Shown: positions 54,701 to 64,000, counted from the first letter of the stretch. The stretch is DNA of 64,000 nt from Anaerolineae bacterium (GCA_023382535.1 JAHDWA010000048.1:16371-80370); one strand, 5' to 3'. Notes: generated by a model from the sequence alone, not told the origin. Made by a program: numbers and translations.

Positions 54701-55579
54701 TTAAACAAAAGCGACAATCTCTCCATCCGGGTTAACCCAGGCCCGCCCCATTCGCAGCGTGTTGTAGGCACAACCGACTTCACCTTTCGGATTCATCAGA
54801 ATAATTCCGCCTCGACCATTAACCCGTTGGGCCAGATAGTGGATGATTGACTCAGCCGCCTGCTGGGGGACCAACCCGCCGGCCATCGTATCACAGGCCG
54901 ATTTGCAGAGAATAACTTTCATGATGTCTTCCCCGCGCCCGGTGGCTGAAGCGGCCCCGATGCTGTCATCGGCATACGCCCCGCAGCCAATGATGGGGCT
55001 GTCGCCGACGCGCCCCGGCATTTTGTGGCGCATCCCGCCGGTCGAGGTGGCCGCAGCCAGATGTCCCTCCGCATCCAGCGCCAGCGCCCCCACCGTATCC
55101 TGGATGGGCAGGAATAATCCTGACCCGCCGGCTGCGGGCGGCCTGTCCTTTCTTTCCACCAACAATGCCTCGGTCGGAACCAGAGGGACCCCCACCGAGC
55201 GGGCAAATGCTTCCGCCCCGGCTCCGACCAGAAGGGTATGCGGTGTCCGCTCCATGACCAGGCGGGCCACGCTGATGGGGTGGGCTACCCGTTGAATGGC
55301 GGCGACCGCGCCGTTATTGAGCGTCGCTCCGTCCATCAAGATGGCATCCATCTCGATCTCGCCAGCCTGGTTGGGAAAAGAACCGCGCCCGGCGTCAAAG
55401 GTGGGGTTATCTTCCATAACGCGCACCGCCATCTCCACCGCGTCAAGGGCTGACCCGCCATTTTGCAGCACCAACCAGCCAGCTTCGGCCGCCTCGATCA
55501 CTCCCCGGCGAAACGGCTCGACCAGGCCGTCGTGAATATCATCCCCTGCGCCACTGTGAACAATTAACGAAATCGGCAT
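54701..55579 (-). CDS. Plant-type L-asparaginase / isoaspartyl peptidase
   Basis: A 292-residue Ntn hydrolase that cleaves itself into two chains. The N-terminal chain includes LIVHSGAGDD and NGGSALDAVEMAVRVMEDNPTFDAG. The nucleophile Thr is in IQDTVGALALDAEGHLAAATSTGG, followed by MPGRVGDSPIIGCGAYAD. The ATG at 55579 is preferred (homology starts there; GGATGAGG upstream). It hydrolyses asparagine or isoaspartyl dipeptides. It lies 14 bp after an M24-like gene, suggesting joint peptide turnover. Confidence 0.9.
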   Translation of the reverse strand: MPISLIVHSGAGDDIHDGLVEPFRRGVIEAAEAGWLVLQNGGSALDAVEMAVRVMEDNPTFDAGRGSFPNQAGEIEMDAILMDGATLNNGAVAAIQRVAHPISVARLVMERTPHTLLVGAGAEAFARSVGVPLVPTEALLVERKDRPPAAGGSGLFLPIQDTVGALALDAEGHLAAATSTGGMRHKMPGRVGDSPIIGCGAYADDSIGAASATGRGEDIMKVILCKSACDTMAGGLVPQQAAESIIHYLAQRVNGRGGIILMNPKGEVGCAYNTLRMGRAWVNPDGEIVAFV

Positions 55580-55593
55580 GATCGCCTCATCCT

Positions 55594-56964
55594 TTACCAG
55601 CGGGCTACGGTGCAAACCCGCTCAGGGGCCAACCAGAACGGCGGCAAATAGGCGGCGCCATCCGAGAGTGGGAGAATTTCATCCGCCAGTTGCAGGCCCA
55701 GTTCTTCAATCATCATGCGCCGGCGCGACTCGATGCGCTGCCACAAAGCGGGGAATCTGGCCTGGATGTCGGCCCGCAGCGCAGGGTCGCCAAAGGCGAC
55801 AGTATCCTCGCAGTTCAACAGATAGCCGGCTGGCAGCGGGGTCGGGATAATGTCGGCCTGGAAAACCATGCCGGAGGCAATCTGTTCGCTGCTGCCGGGC
55901 CGGATGGGGCTGTGCAGCCATTCATCCAGGGAGGTTAGATGCCCGGGGTTGAGAGCAGAACGCATGGTTGAACCGGCAAAAGCCTCAGATACGGCGCTAA
56001 AAATGTCTCCCCCCTTCGCGCCAATCGCCATATTCCGGTACCAGGTGGCAATCACCCGGTAATAGGGCTTGACAATTTTCTGGACGAAATTATCGTCCAC
56101 CTCGCCCATCAGCATACCCGCTCGACAGCACAGGCTGCCCCAATAACCGACAGCCGTTGAGACCCCATCGCCATATTCCAGGCGGCGTGCCCCGGCGCTG
56201 CGCAATCCCAGAACTTCGCCTTTACCGGAAACCATAATCGGGTGCATCGTAAAGGGCGCACCTGTAAAATTAATGTGATTAATGGCCTCGCCTTCACTCA
56301 GCCCTGGGCGTGCATGCCGCAGCACACTGAACACAGCCGCCGAACAGGTGCGCGCCGCCCATTCAAAGGCCGCAATCTGGTCGGCCGTATTCCGCGCCCG
56401 CAAGCCCTTTTCCGGGTGAAGCACAGCCGCCGTCACATCCAGCACTGCACCTTCCCTGCCGGCCAGCCGGCGCAGGGTCTCTACTAAAAAAGCCGGAACA
56501 AAGGCTGGAGTTACGGTATCGTCGCTCTCGTCAGCTTCAAGGTACTTCCAGCCCACCACGCCGATACGTTCGCCCGCCTTGATACCCGCTGCCCGGAGCA
56601 GATCCAACAGCCGTGGCGCGGTGTCCCGCTGCTGGCCGGGCAGGCTAAAGGTCTGGCACAACACCACCTGGACCGGCACCGGCACAATCGGGGTGTAGCC
56701 CAGCCCTTCATTTCCGACCAGCAGATAGCGGCTATCACCCGGTCCCAGCAGCAACAGCCCTTCCTCAAAACGCGGGTCATAATTGACCAGGAAGGCCAGG
56801 TTGGCAAAATGCTCGCGGTCGCCATAGACCGCTACCCAATCGCAGCCGGCGGTTTGGTACAGGGTTTTCAAACGTCTCTCATATTCAGCCTTCGGCATCA
56901 AGGGAATATCCTCTTGGGGAAACGAAAAGGTGGGGGCCGGAACTCGGCGAAGCTCGATTTTCAT
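55594..56964 (-). CDS. M24-family (aminopeptidase P/creatinase fold) protein, metal site degenerate
   Basis: A 456-residue protein with an N-terminal creatinase-like domain and a C-terminal pita-bread fold (from about 200, AARTCSAAVFSVLRHARPGLSEGEA). Of the five usual metal ligands, candidates seen are Asp in YGDGVSTAVGYWG, His in NPGHLTSL and the last Glu in NCEDTVAFGD; the position of the fourth ligand reads VFQADIIP and that of the second Asp is CCRAG, so one or two are missing. It may be a pseudoenzyme or use another mechanism. It is co-transcribed with the asparaginase gene. Confidence 0.75.
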   Translation of the reverse strand: MKIELRRVPAPTFSFPQEDIPLMPKAEYERRLKTLYQTAGCDWVAVYGDREHFANLAFLVNYDPRFEEGLLLLGPGDSRYLLVGNEGLGYTPIVPVPVQVVLCQTFSLPGQQRDTAPRLLDLLRAAGIKAGERIGVVGWKYLEADESDDTVTPAFVPAFLVETLRRLAGREGAVLDVTAAVLHPEKGLRARNTADQIAAFEWAARTCSAAVFSVLRHARPGLSEGEAINHINFTGAPFTMHPIMVSGKGEVLGLRSAGARRLEYGDGVSTAVGYWGSLCCRAGMLMGEVDDNFVQKIVKPYYRVIATWYRNMAIGAKGGDIFSAVSEAFAGSTMRSALNPGHLTSLDEWLHSPIRPGSSEQIASGMVFQADIIPTPLPAGYLLNCEDTVAFGDPALRADIQARFPALWQRIESRRRMMIEELGLQLADEILPLSDGAAYLPPFWLAPERVCTVARW

Positions 56965-57168
56965 AAATGGTTCCTTTCAAAGTTGACTTTATTGGCCAGG
57001 CAGAGGTGTAACTTGTTGAATTGGGCCAACAAGTTTGGCGCATGATAACCTGAAGGAAATAATTCATCAAATCGAAATCTTCTTACTTCAGAGCGAAGCC
57101 TTCTCCTGGAGACCCTTCCCGTCTCGCGCCTTTTGCGCTTCGCCCGTCTCATGGCATAATACCTGCCT
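56965..57168. other. Intergenic region between divergent M24-like and transglycosylase genes
   Basis: It contains an extended -10 TGGCATAAT (57152-57160) ending 8 nt before the transglycosylase ATG, so that mRNA is probably leaderless. No heptad element and no ORF. Confidence 0.5.
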
Positions 57169-59802
57169 ATGTGGCGACAGTTAACCCTAGCTGTGCTGGG
57201 GCTGGCAATTTTTAATTTAGCTGGCTGCCAGCTTGATGCCGAGCGGCGGTTTTCCCTAATTACCTGGCAAACTGACACCCCCACACCTACCGTTACCTCT
57301 ACCCGCACGCCTACTCCGACATCCACCGCCACACCTCTGCCGACAGATACCCCTACCCCGACCTTCACTCCAACCAACACCCCTACGCCAACGGCCACCC
57401 CCATTCCCAGTGACCGCCTGGAGAAAGCCCGGCAGGCTTATGCCAACGGTGACTACGAAACGGCTCGCTTTGAATTCGATGCCCTGCTGGCTGACCCTGG
57501 CGCGGATGCCCACGAGCGGCGCCTGGCCCTCCACTGGCGGGGCCGGAGCGAGCTGCAACTGGGCGATGCCTCTGCGGCTGTGGCCAGCCTCAAAATGTTT
57601 GTCGAACAATATCCCAGCGATGAATTGACCCGCGCCGCCCAGTTTAATCTGGGGCTGGCCTATGAGCAGGCCGGACAGCTTGCCGACGCCATTACCGCTC
57701 TTCGCGGCAGCGTTGTCCCCGACGATCCGGCCAATGTTTATATTTATGAACGCATCGGTGATGTGGCCTTACGCACCCGGGCCTACACCGACACGATTGC
57801 CGCCTATGAAACCGGGATCAAGGCCACCACTGATCTGGGCTTTCAAGTCCACCTGCGGGAAAGCATCGCCCAGGCCGAATTGATTCGAGATAACTCGGCT
57901 GGAGCCATTGCTCAATACGAGACTATTTTGAGCGTAGCCAAAATTGAGGCGTATCGAGCCAAGATTTTGCGGCTGCTAGGCGAAGCTCATCTGGCGGCTG
58001 GCGACACCCAGGCAGCCTACGACCGCTACCTGGAAGCGGTCAATAACTATCCCCAGGCGCACGACAGCTACCTGGCCCTGGTCGAGCTGGTCAATGCCGG
58101 TGTGCCGGTAGACGATTTTCAGCGCGGGCTGGTTGATTACTACGCCGGAGCTTACGAGCCGGCTGCTTTCGTTCTTGAACGATATCTGAATCCGCCTGAA
58201 CCCATAACGGAAACGGCGACCACTGAACCCCCTGCCCTGACCCCAACGGCTCGTCTGACTTCCACCGCTAGCGTGACCCAGGCCAGTCCTCTCCCCACGC
58301 CGCTTCCTGCCGCTGACGAGGGAAAACAAAAAGAAGGCCGTCCCCCTAAGGCCGCTGAAGCGCTATGGCTGCTGGGTCTCTCGTACCAGGGCTGGGGACG
58401 TTACAATGCGGCAATTAACGCCTTCCAACGGCTGATTGACGGGTATCCCAACGACCCCAACTGGGGCAAGGCCCATCTTGAAATCGGCAAGGCCCTGGCC
58501 GGTCAGGATAATGTGAGCCAGGCTAAGGCTGCTTTTCGAAGTTTTGCCGCAGAAAACCCGGCGCATCCATTGGCCGGGGAGGCCCTGTGGCGGGCAGGTC
58601 GCCTGGATTTAGACGGCGATTTACTGGATGAGGCTTACACCCATCTGCGTGACCTGGCCGACAAATATCCCGGCAATGATTACGCCGACGATGCCCTTTA
58701 TTGGGCCGGCTACGCCGCCTTTAAGGCGGATGATTATGAAAAGGCGATTTTGCCCTGGTCCACTTTAGCCAATAAATTTTCCAGCAGCGATCTGGCCAAT
58801 TTTGGCGGCTACTGGCAGGCCAAATCACTCCTGGCGTTAGGGCGAGATGACGAGGCCGAGGCAGTACTTAAGCATATCGCCGCAAGCTCGCTCGACTACT
58901 ACAGCCTGCGGGCGCATGACCTGCTGACCGGAGTGCAGCCCCACACCGTCCCGCTCATTTTGCCGGCGCCGGATGAACTGAGGCAGGAACAGGCCGAAGC
59001 GGAGACCTGGCTGGCCGGGTGGCTGGGATTGGAAGATACCCAAAATCTAGCCAGTCTCAGTAATGAGATCAGAGGCGACCCCGCCTTCCGGCGGGGCGAG
59101 GTGCTATTGTACCTGGGGCTGCGCGCTGAGAGCCTGACTGAGTTTACCAGGGTTAAGGATGATTGGTGGGACAACGCCCTGGCTCTGTATCAGCTTTCCC
59201 TTTATTTTCGCGATCAGCGCATGGGCAAGTTGAGCATCGAGACCGCCGCCCGCCTGATTGTACTTTCGCCCGCCGGAGATCCGGAAAATACGCCGATTTT
59301 TATTCAACGCCTCTTTTATCCCATCCTGTTTGACGATCTCATTTTTATCGAGGCTGAACAGCACGAGGTTGACCCGGCTTTACTGCTGGCCATCATGCGC
59401 CAGGAAAGCCTGTTTGAGGCATCGGCGGAGTCTATTGCTGGGGCGCGCGGCTTGATGCAGGTTATGCCAGCCACCGGGGACTATGTAGCCGAGCGCAGCG
59501 ATTTTGAGCGCGAGTATCACCCTGACCAACTCTGGCTGCCCTACATCAGTGTTAAATTTGGAGCCTGGTATATTAGCCAGCAGTTAGGGATGTTCGATGG
59601 CAATCAATTTGCCGCCCTGGCTGCCTATAACGCCGGGCCGGGTAATGTTTTAGAATGGATCAAAACCTCGAATGACCTGGATATTTTTGTCGAGCGGATA
59701 CCTTACCGTGAGTCCAGAGTTTATATCAGAAACATCTATGTCAACTTAGCCGCTTATCGCCGCCTGTATGGTCCTCCTGCCCCAGTAACTACCAGCGATT
59801 AA
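57169..59802 (+). CDS. TPR-containing lytic transglycosylase lipoprotein
   Basis: An 877-residue peptidoglycan-active lipoprotein. Signal peptide and lipobox LAGC (Cys about 21), a Thr/Pro linker of about 45 residues, many TPR-like helices (about 80-560), a second Thr/Pro stretch near 345-380, then the SLT domain at about 730-860. The catalytic Glu is in AIMRQESLFEASAES, followed by ARGLMQVMPATG and LAAYNAGPGNV. It resembles Slt70-like enzymes with a repeat superhelix. Probably leaderless. Confidence 0.92.
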   Translation: MWRQLTLAVLGLAIFNLAGCQLDAERRFSLITWQTDTPTPTVTSTRTPTPTSTATPLPTDTPTPTFTPTNTPTPTATPIPSDRLEKARQAYANGDYETARFEFDALLADPGADAHERRLALHWRGRSELQLGDASAAVASLKMFVEQYPSDELTRAAQFNLGLAYEQAGQLADAITALRGSVVPDDPANVYIYERIGDVALRTRAYTDTIAAYETGIKATTDLGFQVHLRESIAQAELIRDNSAGAIAQYETILSVAKIEAYRAKILRLLGEAHLAAGDTQAAYDRYLEAVNNYPQAHDSYLALVELVNAGVPVDDFQRGLVDYYAGAYEPAAFVLERYLNPPEPITETATTEPPALTPTARLTSTASVTQASPLPTPLPAADEGKQKEGRPPKAAEALWLLGLSYQGWGRYNAAINAFQRLIDGYPNDPNWGKAHLEIGKALAGQDNVSQAKAAFRSFAAENPAHPLAGEALWRAGRLDLDGDLLDEAYTHLRDLADKYPGNDYADDALYWAGYAAFKADDYEKAILPWSTLANKFSSSDLANFGGYWQAKSLLALGRDDEAEAVLKHIAASSLDYYSLRAHDLLTGVQPHTVPLILPAPDELRQEQAEAETWLAGWLGLEDTQNLASLSNEIRGDPAFRRGEVLLYLGLRAESLTEFTRVKDDWWDNALALYQLSLYFRDQRMGKLSIETAARLIVLSPAGDPENTPIFIQRLFYPILFDDLIFIEAEQHEVDPALLLAIMRQESLFEASAESIAGARGLMQVMPATGDYVAERSDFEREYHPDQLWLPYISVKFGAWYISQQLGMFDGNQFAALAAYNAGPGNVLEWIKTSNDLDIFVERIPYRESRVYIRNIYVNLAAYRRLYGPPAPVTTSD

Positions 59803-59827
59803 AAACAAAATCCTCCTCCGCATAGAT

Positions 59828-59872
59828 TTTCTCTCGTTCCCAAACTGACGCAAAGCGTGGGAACGAGAGAAA
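59828..59872. repeat. Long hairpin after the transglycosylase gene
   Basis: TTTCTCTCGTTCCCA (59828-59842) pairs perfectly with TGGGAACGAGAGAAA (59858-59872). No T tract follows. The gap continues with TTCCA-rich short repeats (59880-59917). Confidence 0.65.
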
Positions 59873-59958
59873 GTGGACCATTCTTCCAGCCTTCCAATTC
59901 TCCATTCTTCCAATTAAATTATAGTCTCGAAATCTTATTGTCGTATCCCTTTCAGTCA

Positions 59959-59967
59959 TGGTATAAT
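59959..59967 (+). promoter_or_regulatory. Extended -10 promoter of the kinase-like gene
   Basis: TGGTATAAT, 57 bp before the GTG start at 60025. Confidence 0.6.
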
Positions 59968-60024
59968 TGAAGGTGGCACTTTTTGTTTAACCAAATTCGG
60001 ATCTAATTCAGCAGGATACTCACC

Positions 60025-62895
60025 GTGCTTAACTCTCTGCTTGATGCATTTGGCAGCCCGGCAGTAACTTTAGCCTACTACCTGTTTACCTTTTTCGCCA
60101 TCGAAGCAGCCCTGGTGATTGCCTGGGGACAGTGGCAGCGCAGCGACTCGTTTAGAGCACGCCGGCTGACTGTTGTTTTTGGCAGTTTAACCTTTCTGCG
60201 AGTGATGCTCTTTGTATTGGCGCTGATGGGACGCAGTTCGGCTGAGATTGCCAGCTTCTGGCTGCCTCCTTTTGAGCGAGCGGTCGGCGTGGCCAGTTTG
60301 GGGTTTTTGGTTTGGGGCTTTACGCCCTTTATGCGCGAAAAAGGGTTCAGTGGTACGGTCCTGCTGGCGATCAACACCACCTTTGCCTTCATCTTTTTCT
60401 TTCTGGCGGCTTCATTCTGGCGAGGAACTGATTTCAATCGCACCGGCTGGGAGCTTTACTTTGTCGGCTGGCAGATTTTGCTGGCCCTTTTTGGGGCGAT
60501 CAACTGCGCCTCAAAACTGGACGACGAACGCGCTTATGCCCTCTCCAGCTTTGGCGCGCTGGCTGCTGGCCTGATCTTGCACCTTTTCTTTCTCTCCAGT
60601 TATCCGCTGCCGCACAATCCGATTTGGGTCCGCCTGGTGGAAATGTTCGTTTATCCGGTATTTGCGGTGGCCGTCTACCAGGGCGCGATTCAATCACTGC
60701 GGGCGCGGACCGAAGAGTTTCAGAACTTAAGCCAGATCTCGCTGGATCAAATCAAAGGGTTAATCAGTCTTTTTGAAGCGACCCGCGAAATTACGTCCTC
60801 ACTTGACCTGTCTCACCTGTTAGATGGGGCCACGCGCAGCGTGGCTGATGCAATTGCGGCCGACCAATGCGCTATCGCCCTGCCGGAAGACAATTCTGAT
60901 GATCTCTCACAGCTTCGCCTGGTTTCGATCTACAATCCGAGCCGTAAAGGCCGGGGCGAGTCGGTCACTTTTCCCCTGAATGACCAACAAGCGATCAAAC
61001 ATGCCCTAAAGCGCAAGTATCAGGTTCAAATTGACGAGTACCAGGATAACAACCAGATCCGCATCCTCTTTACCCTGATGGGCGCGCATGATGTCGGCCC
61101 GTTGATTATCCAGCCGTTGTTGCAGCAGAATGGTGAGCCGTTGGGCGTGTTGATCCTGGGCAATGCCAACTCCAAGCGTGTTTTCACCGCCACCGAAGCC
61201 CAACTCTGCAAAACTCTGGCCGATCAAATTTCTGTATCTATTAAGCATGCCAGAGAATATGCCAGCGTGTCGGCTAAAGCCCAACAACTCGCCTGGACCC
61301 TCCGCAACCAGGAACTAGAAACAGGCAAGCGCCGGGCAGCTATGGAAACCGAACTCAAAAAGAGCCGCGAAGAAGTAGCCCTTTTTGCTCAGCGCCTCTA
61401 CGAATACGAAAAAGCTGAGAAAGCCAATGAAGAAGCCCTGCGCCAGGCCCGCGAGCGCGCGACCAAGTTGGAGAAGGCTATCGAACGGGCTAAAGTCGAG
61501 GTTGAAAAAGCGGGGCAGAAAGACAAGCAGATGGCTGCCCTCTCCGCCGAGACTGAAACTCAGAAAAACCGTCTGGCGGAGATGGAGGCTGAACAACAAG
61601 TTCTCAAGGAAAAGATTGAGCAGCTAGAGCAGGAAGCAGTGGAGGCACTCCACGCCAAAGAGGCGCTGATTGCCGCAAATGACCGCGCCCGCAAGCTGGC
61701 TCGCGCTTTAAAGACCGCCCGCACGGCCACCCAACAAGCTGCGCCGGTGCCGGCGGCTCTATCCAGCGCCGAAGCGAGCGCCGAGTTGGAAGATTTGAGC
61801 TGCGGGGTCATCATCGGGGATGCCAACTATAAGATCAACCGGGTAAATGCTGTGGCCAGCCAACTGTTGGTCCGGCCCAATAACAACTTGATCGGCAACG
61901 AACTGGCCTCAATTTTTGAGGATGAACGCTGGCAGAAAGCTCTGGAACAGCTCCGGTCCAGGAACGAACCGATGGTTTCAACCACCTTGAAAGTGGGCGA
62001 AAATGTACTGCGGGCTACCATCAGCCCCATGGCCTCTTCTGATGGCAATGGGCGTGAAGGCACGGTCACTATCTTGTACGACATTACCGCCGAAGCGGAA
62101 AGCCAGCAGGCCCACAACGAGTTCGTGGCTTCGCTTTCCCAGGAGTTACGCACCCCAATGACCTCTATCACCGGCTACACCGATTTACTCTTGGGCGAGT
62201 CGGTGGGCATGATTGGCGAGATGCAGCGCAAGTTTTTGCAGCGCATCAAGGCTAACATCGAGCGCATGGGCAGTATGCTGAATGACCTGATTGGCGTCAC
62301 CGCCATAGACGCCGGTCAGTTGGAAATCCGGCCGGGCATCGTGGATATGGCCGAAGTAATTGAGGACACGATTATTGGGGCCAGAGCCCAGCTTGAAGAA
62401 AATGAAATTACCCTGACCATGAATCTGCTGGAAGATATGCCCCCGATAGCAGCAGACCCGGATTCGGTGCGTCAGATCATGAGCAATTTATTGAGCAATG
62501 CCGTTAAATCAACACCAGCCGGTAGAGCAATTGATATATCTACCTCAACTGAAAGCAGCGCCGCCTCTTCCCAGGAAGAAGGGCCTTCTTTTCTCAAAGT
62601 CTCCATCCGTGACTCCGGGGGGGGCATTGCCGAAAAGGACCTTGAACGGGTATTTGAAAGATTCTACCGGGCTGAACGTCCTCTGATTGAAGGGCTAGGT
62701 GAAACTGGGGTAGGTCTGGCGATTGTCAAATCGCTGGTTGAGGCTCACGGAGGGCGGGTCTGGGTAGAAAGCGAATTCGGAGAGGGTTCTACCTTTCACT
62801 TCATCTTACCTATCAGCAACCAATTTAACGACCCCTGGCTGGAAGTAGACATTCCTCCCCTTGACCTGAATTCCGATCCATCGGACTCATTTTAA
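60025..62895 (+). CDS. Membrane GAF/PAS histidine-kinase-like protein lacking the H-box His
   Basis: A 956-residue protein starting with GTG. About seven membrane helices (residues 10-230) are followed by a GAF domain (about 250-410), a coiled coil (about 420-580, KAEKANEEALRQARERATK), a PAS domain (about 590-690) and HisKA/HATPase parts. The H-box reads ASLSQELRTPMTSI: the phospho-accepting His is Gln706 (codon CAG at 62140-62142). The ATP domain has SNLLSNAVK, RDSGGGI and GVGLAIVK. It may sense and bind ATP without autophosphorylating at the normal site, acting by an alternative route. Confidence 0.9.
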   Translation: MLNSLLDAFGSPAVTLAYYLFTFFAIEAALVIAWGQWQRSDSFRARRLTVVFGSLTFLRVMLFVLALMGRSSAEIASFWLPPFERAVGVASLGFLVWGFTPFMREKGFSGTVLLAINTTFAFIFFFLAASFWRGTDFNRTGWELYFVGWQILLALFGAINCASKLDDERAYALSSFGALAAGLILHLFFLSSYPLPHNPIWVRLVEMFVYPVFAVAVYQGAIQSLRARTEEFQNLSQISLDQIKGLISLFEATREITSSLDLSHLLDGATRSVADAIAADQCAIALPEDNSDDLSQLRLVSIYNPSRKGRGESVTFPLNDQQAIKHALKRKYQVQIDEYQDNNQIRILFTLMGAHDVGPLIIQPLLQQNGEPLGVLILGNANSKRVFTATEAQLCKTLADQISVSIKHAREYASVSAKAQQLAWTLRNQELETGKRRAAMETELKKSREEVALFAQRLYEYEKAEKANEEALRQARERATKLEKAIERAKVEVEKAGQKDKQMAALSAETETQKNRLAEMEAEQQVLKEKIEQLEQEAVEALHAKEALIAANDRARKLARALKTARTATQQAAPVPAALSSAEASAELEDLSCGVIIGDANYKINRVNAVASQLLVRPNNNLIGNELASIFEDERWQKALEQLRSRNEPMVSTTLKVGENVLRATISPMASSDGNGREGTVTILYDITAEAESQQAHNEFVASLSQELRTPMTSITGYTDLLLGESVGMIGEMQRKFLQRIKANIERMGSMLNDLIGVTAIDAGQLEIRPGIVDMAEVIEDTIIGARAQLEENEITLTMNLLEDMPPIAADPDSVRQIMSNLLSNAVKSTPAGRAIDISTSTESSAASSQEEGPSFLKVSIRDSGGGIAEKDLERVFERFYRAERPLIEGLGETGVGLAIVKSLVEAHGGRVWVESEFGEGSTFHFILPISNQFNDPWLEVDIPPLDLNSDPSDSF

Positions 62896-62909
62896 ACGAG
62901 GTAAAAACC

Positions 62910-63869
62910 GTGTCTTTTCCAGAACCTTCATCGAATGGCAGTTCGGCCTCACCTGTCCAGCGTCTGCTCATTGCCGTGGGAACTTTAATTGTAGTGGCGC
63001 TCACCGTTGTGGCCGCGATTCTTTTGGCGGTACGCAATCCGGAGACTTCCACCCCCGGAACGCCTATCTCCACCCCAACAGCAGCAGCGATAGCTCCCTC
63101 GCTGACGCCTACGCCCCTCTCGCTCCCGACGAACACGCCTTCGGCCACGCCGAGTCCATCGCCCTCCCCTGTGCCGACCCAGTCTCCAACCAACACGCTG
63201 CCGCCTCCCCCACCGGCAACGAATACCCCGCTGCCGCCGCCCCCGACACCGGCTTTTACCCCGACGCCCATCATCGTCATCGTTACGCCGACGCCTTTGC
63301 CGGCTTCGCTGGAGTCGCCGCCAGCTCCCTCGGCTGGAACGGCGGGTGTTTGCCAGGTCCCCTCAGGCTGGACGACTTATGTCGCGCAAGTCGGCGATAC
63401 CATGAATTCACTGGCCGAGCGAACCGGCGTTAGTGTTTATGACTTGCAGCAGGTGAACTGTCTCACCAATCTGACCATTCAGCCGGGGCAAACTATCTAT
63501 TTGCCGTTTACTCCCCCTACCCCAAGCGTCACCCCGACCAATACGCCTACCACCCCTACGGCCACCCCCACTTTAACCGGCACGCCTACGGCGACGCCCC
63601 GCGCCCCGGAAATTTTTACAGCCGATCCCTCGGTTGACCGCAAAACTCTTTTTGTCACGGGCCGGAATTTCAGGCCCGACGAGGATGATTTTAGAGTGGA
63701 ACTGAGAGGAGGGACCGGCGCGACCCAACTGGTGCTCGGCCAACTGAGATCGAGCACCAGTTTTGAAGCCAAACTTCCCTCTGGCGACGAACTGCCGAGC
63801 GGCCCCCATGACTTGCGGGTCATCAACCCTGACGGGCAATTTGATATTCTACGGATCACCCTACCGTAA
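62910..63869 (+). CDS. Membrane-anchored LysM protein with Thr/Pro linkers
   Basis: A 319-residue protein starting with GTG after GAGG, 14 bp downstream of the kinase-like gene. One membrane helix (about 17-40, LLIAVGTLIVVALTVVAAI), a Thr/Pro linker of about 90 residues, a LysM domain (about 150-195, TYVAQVGDTMNSLAERTGV), another Thr/Pro linker and a C-terminal beta domain (about 230-319) that resembles IPT/TIG folds (LFVTGRNFRPDED). Probably binds glycan or cell wall outside the membrane. Function unknown. Confidence 0.85.
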   Translation: MSFPEPSSNGSSASPVQRLLIAVGTLIVVALTVVAAILLAVRNPETSTPGTPISTPTAAAIAPSLTPTPLSLPTNTPSATPSPSPSPVPTQSPTNTLPPPPPATNTPLPPPPTPAFTPTPIIVIVTPTPLPASLESPPAPSAGTAGVCQVPSGWTTYVAQVGDTMNSLAERTGVSVYDLQQVNCLTNLTIQPGQTIYLPFTPPTPSVTPTNTPTTPTATPTLTGTPTATPRAPEIFTADPSVDRKTLFVTGRNFRPDEDDFRVELRGGTGATQLVLGQLRSSTSFEAKLPSGDELPSGPHDLRVINPDGQFDILRITLP

Positions 63870-63888
63870 AGTCAGAGTGGGTTATAGT

Positions 63889-63922
63889 AAAAGAGACGGT
63901 CCAAATGGGCCGTCTCTTTTTT
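63889..63922 (+). terminator. Intrinsic terminator after the LysM gene
   Basis: Stem AAAAGAGACGGTCC / GGGCCGTCTCTTTT with a 4-nt loop and a T6 tract. It ends the kinase-LysM operon. Confidence 0.85.
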
Positions 63923-64000
63923 GCGGATAGACTTTAGACCCTTTATCTAAGAAGCTGTCTGAAAAGGTTGGCGGTCAGCCCTCGGATTTGGTATAGTTGG

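Overview
The window reads as a chromosomal segment of a Chloroflexota bacterium, probably near Anaerolineae/Caldilineae. This is an inference from Thr/Pro-rich lipoprotein linkers, LexA operators of the GAAC-N4-GTTC type, many GAF-type histidine kinases and extended -10 promoters. No rRNA, tRNA, CRISPR array, integrase or complete insertion sequence was recognised.

Layout. (1) 42-1863: a DrrAB-like ABC exporter. (2) 2002-6552: an SOS cluster on the minus strand. It holds a cleavage-competent LexA, a RidA-family remnant, a stand-alone effector-associated-domain-like protein, and an operon of a LexA paralogue that has lost its catalytic serine, a soluble FtsK-like translocase, a small membrane protein and two small unknowns. 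Three promoters share one design: TTGACA, an 18-bp spacer containing the LexA box, then TATAAT. (3) 6580-7401: a receiver-only response regulator and a STAS protein. (4) 7506-24014: a complete complex I operon, nuoA to nuoN with fused nuoCD, interrupted between nuoL and nuoM by three foreign-looking genes. (5) 24168-29982: two M1-type lipoprotein peptidases flanking a TiaS-like protein, a DUF134 regulator with a small partner, a MITE-like inverted repeat and a molybdenum-storage-protein homologue. (6) 30207-41259: an orphan CpaF ATPase, a histidine kinase with a methyltransferase, a PH-domain protein, a 1105-residue SLATT-SLATT-TIR/NDT-TPR-SLOG protein that looks like a one-chain conflict system, and two glycosyltransferases. 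(7) 41429-54691: a trp locus with a tRNA-Trp T-box leader, trpE, trpGD, a GxxExxY gene and trpC. A large antisense cyclase/ATPase/TPR gene follows, then trpF, trpB, trpS and trpA. (8) 54701-63922: a plant-type asparaginase, an M24-like protein, a lytic transglycosylase lipoprotein, a histidine-kinase-like protein lacking the phospho-accepting His, and a LysM protein followed by a terminator.

The structure least explained by ordinary annotation is a family of degenerate 7-bp-period repeats, usually in inverted pairs, that fills many intergenic gaps with a different heptad at each site. The same kind of repeat lies in frame inside trpF, inside trpC and in the signal peptide of one peptidase. 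A perfect 12-bp-arm palindrome is inserted in trpB.
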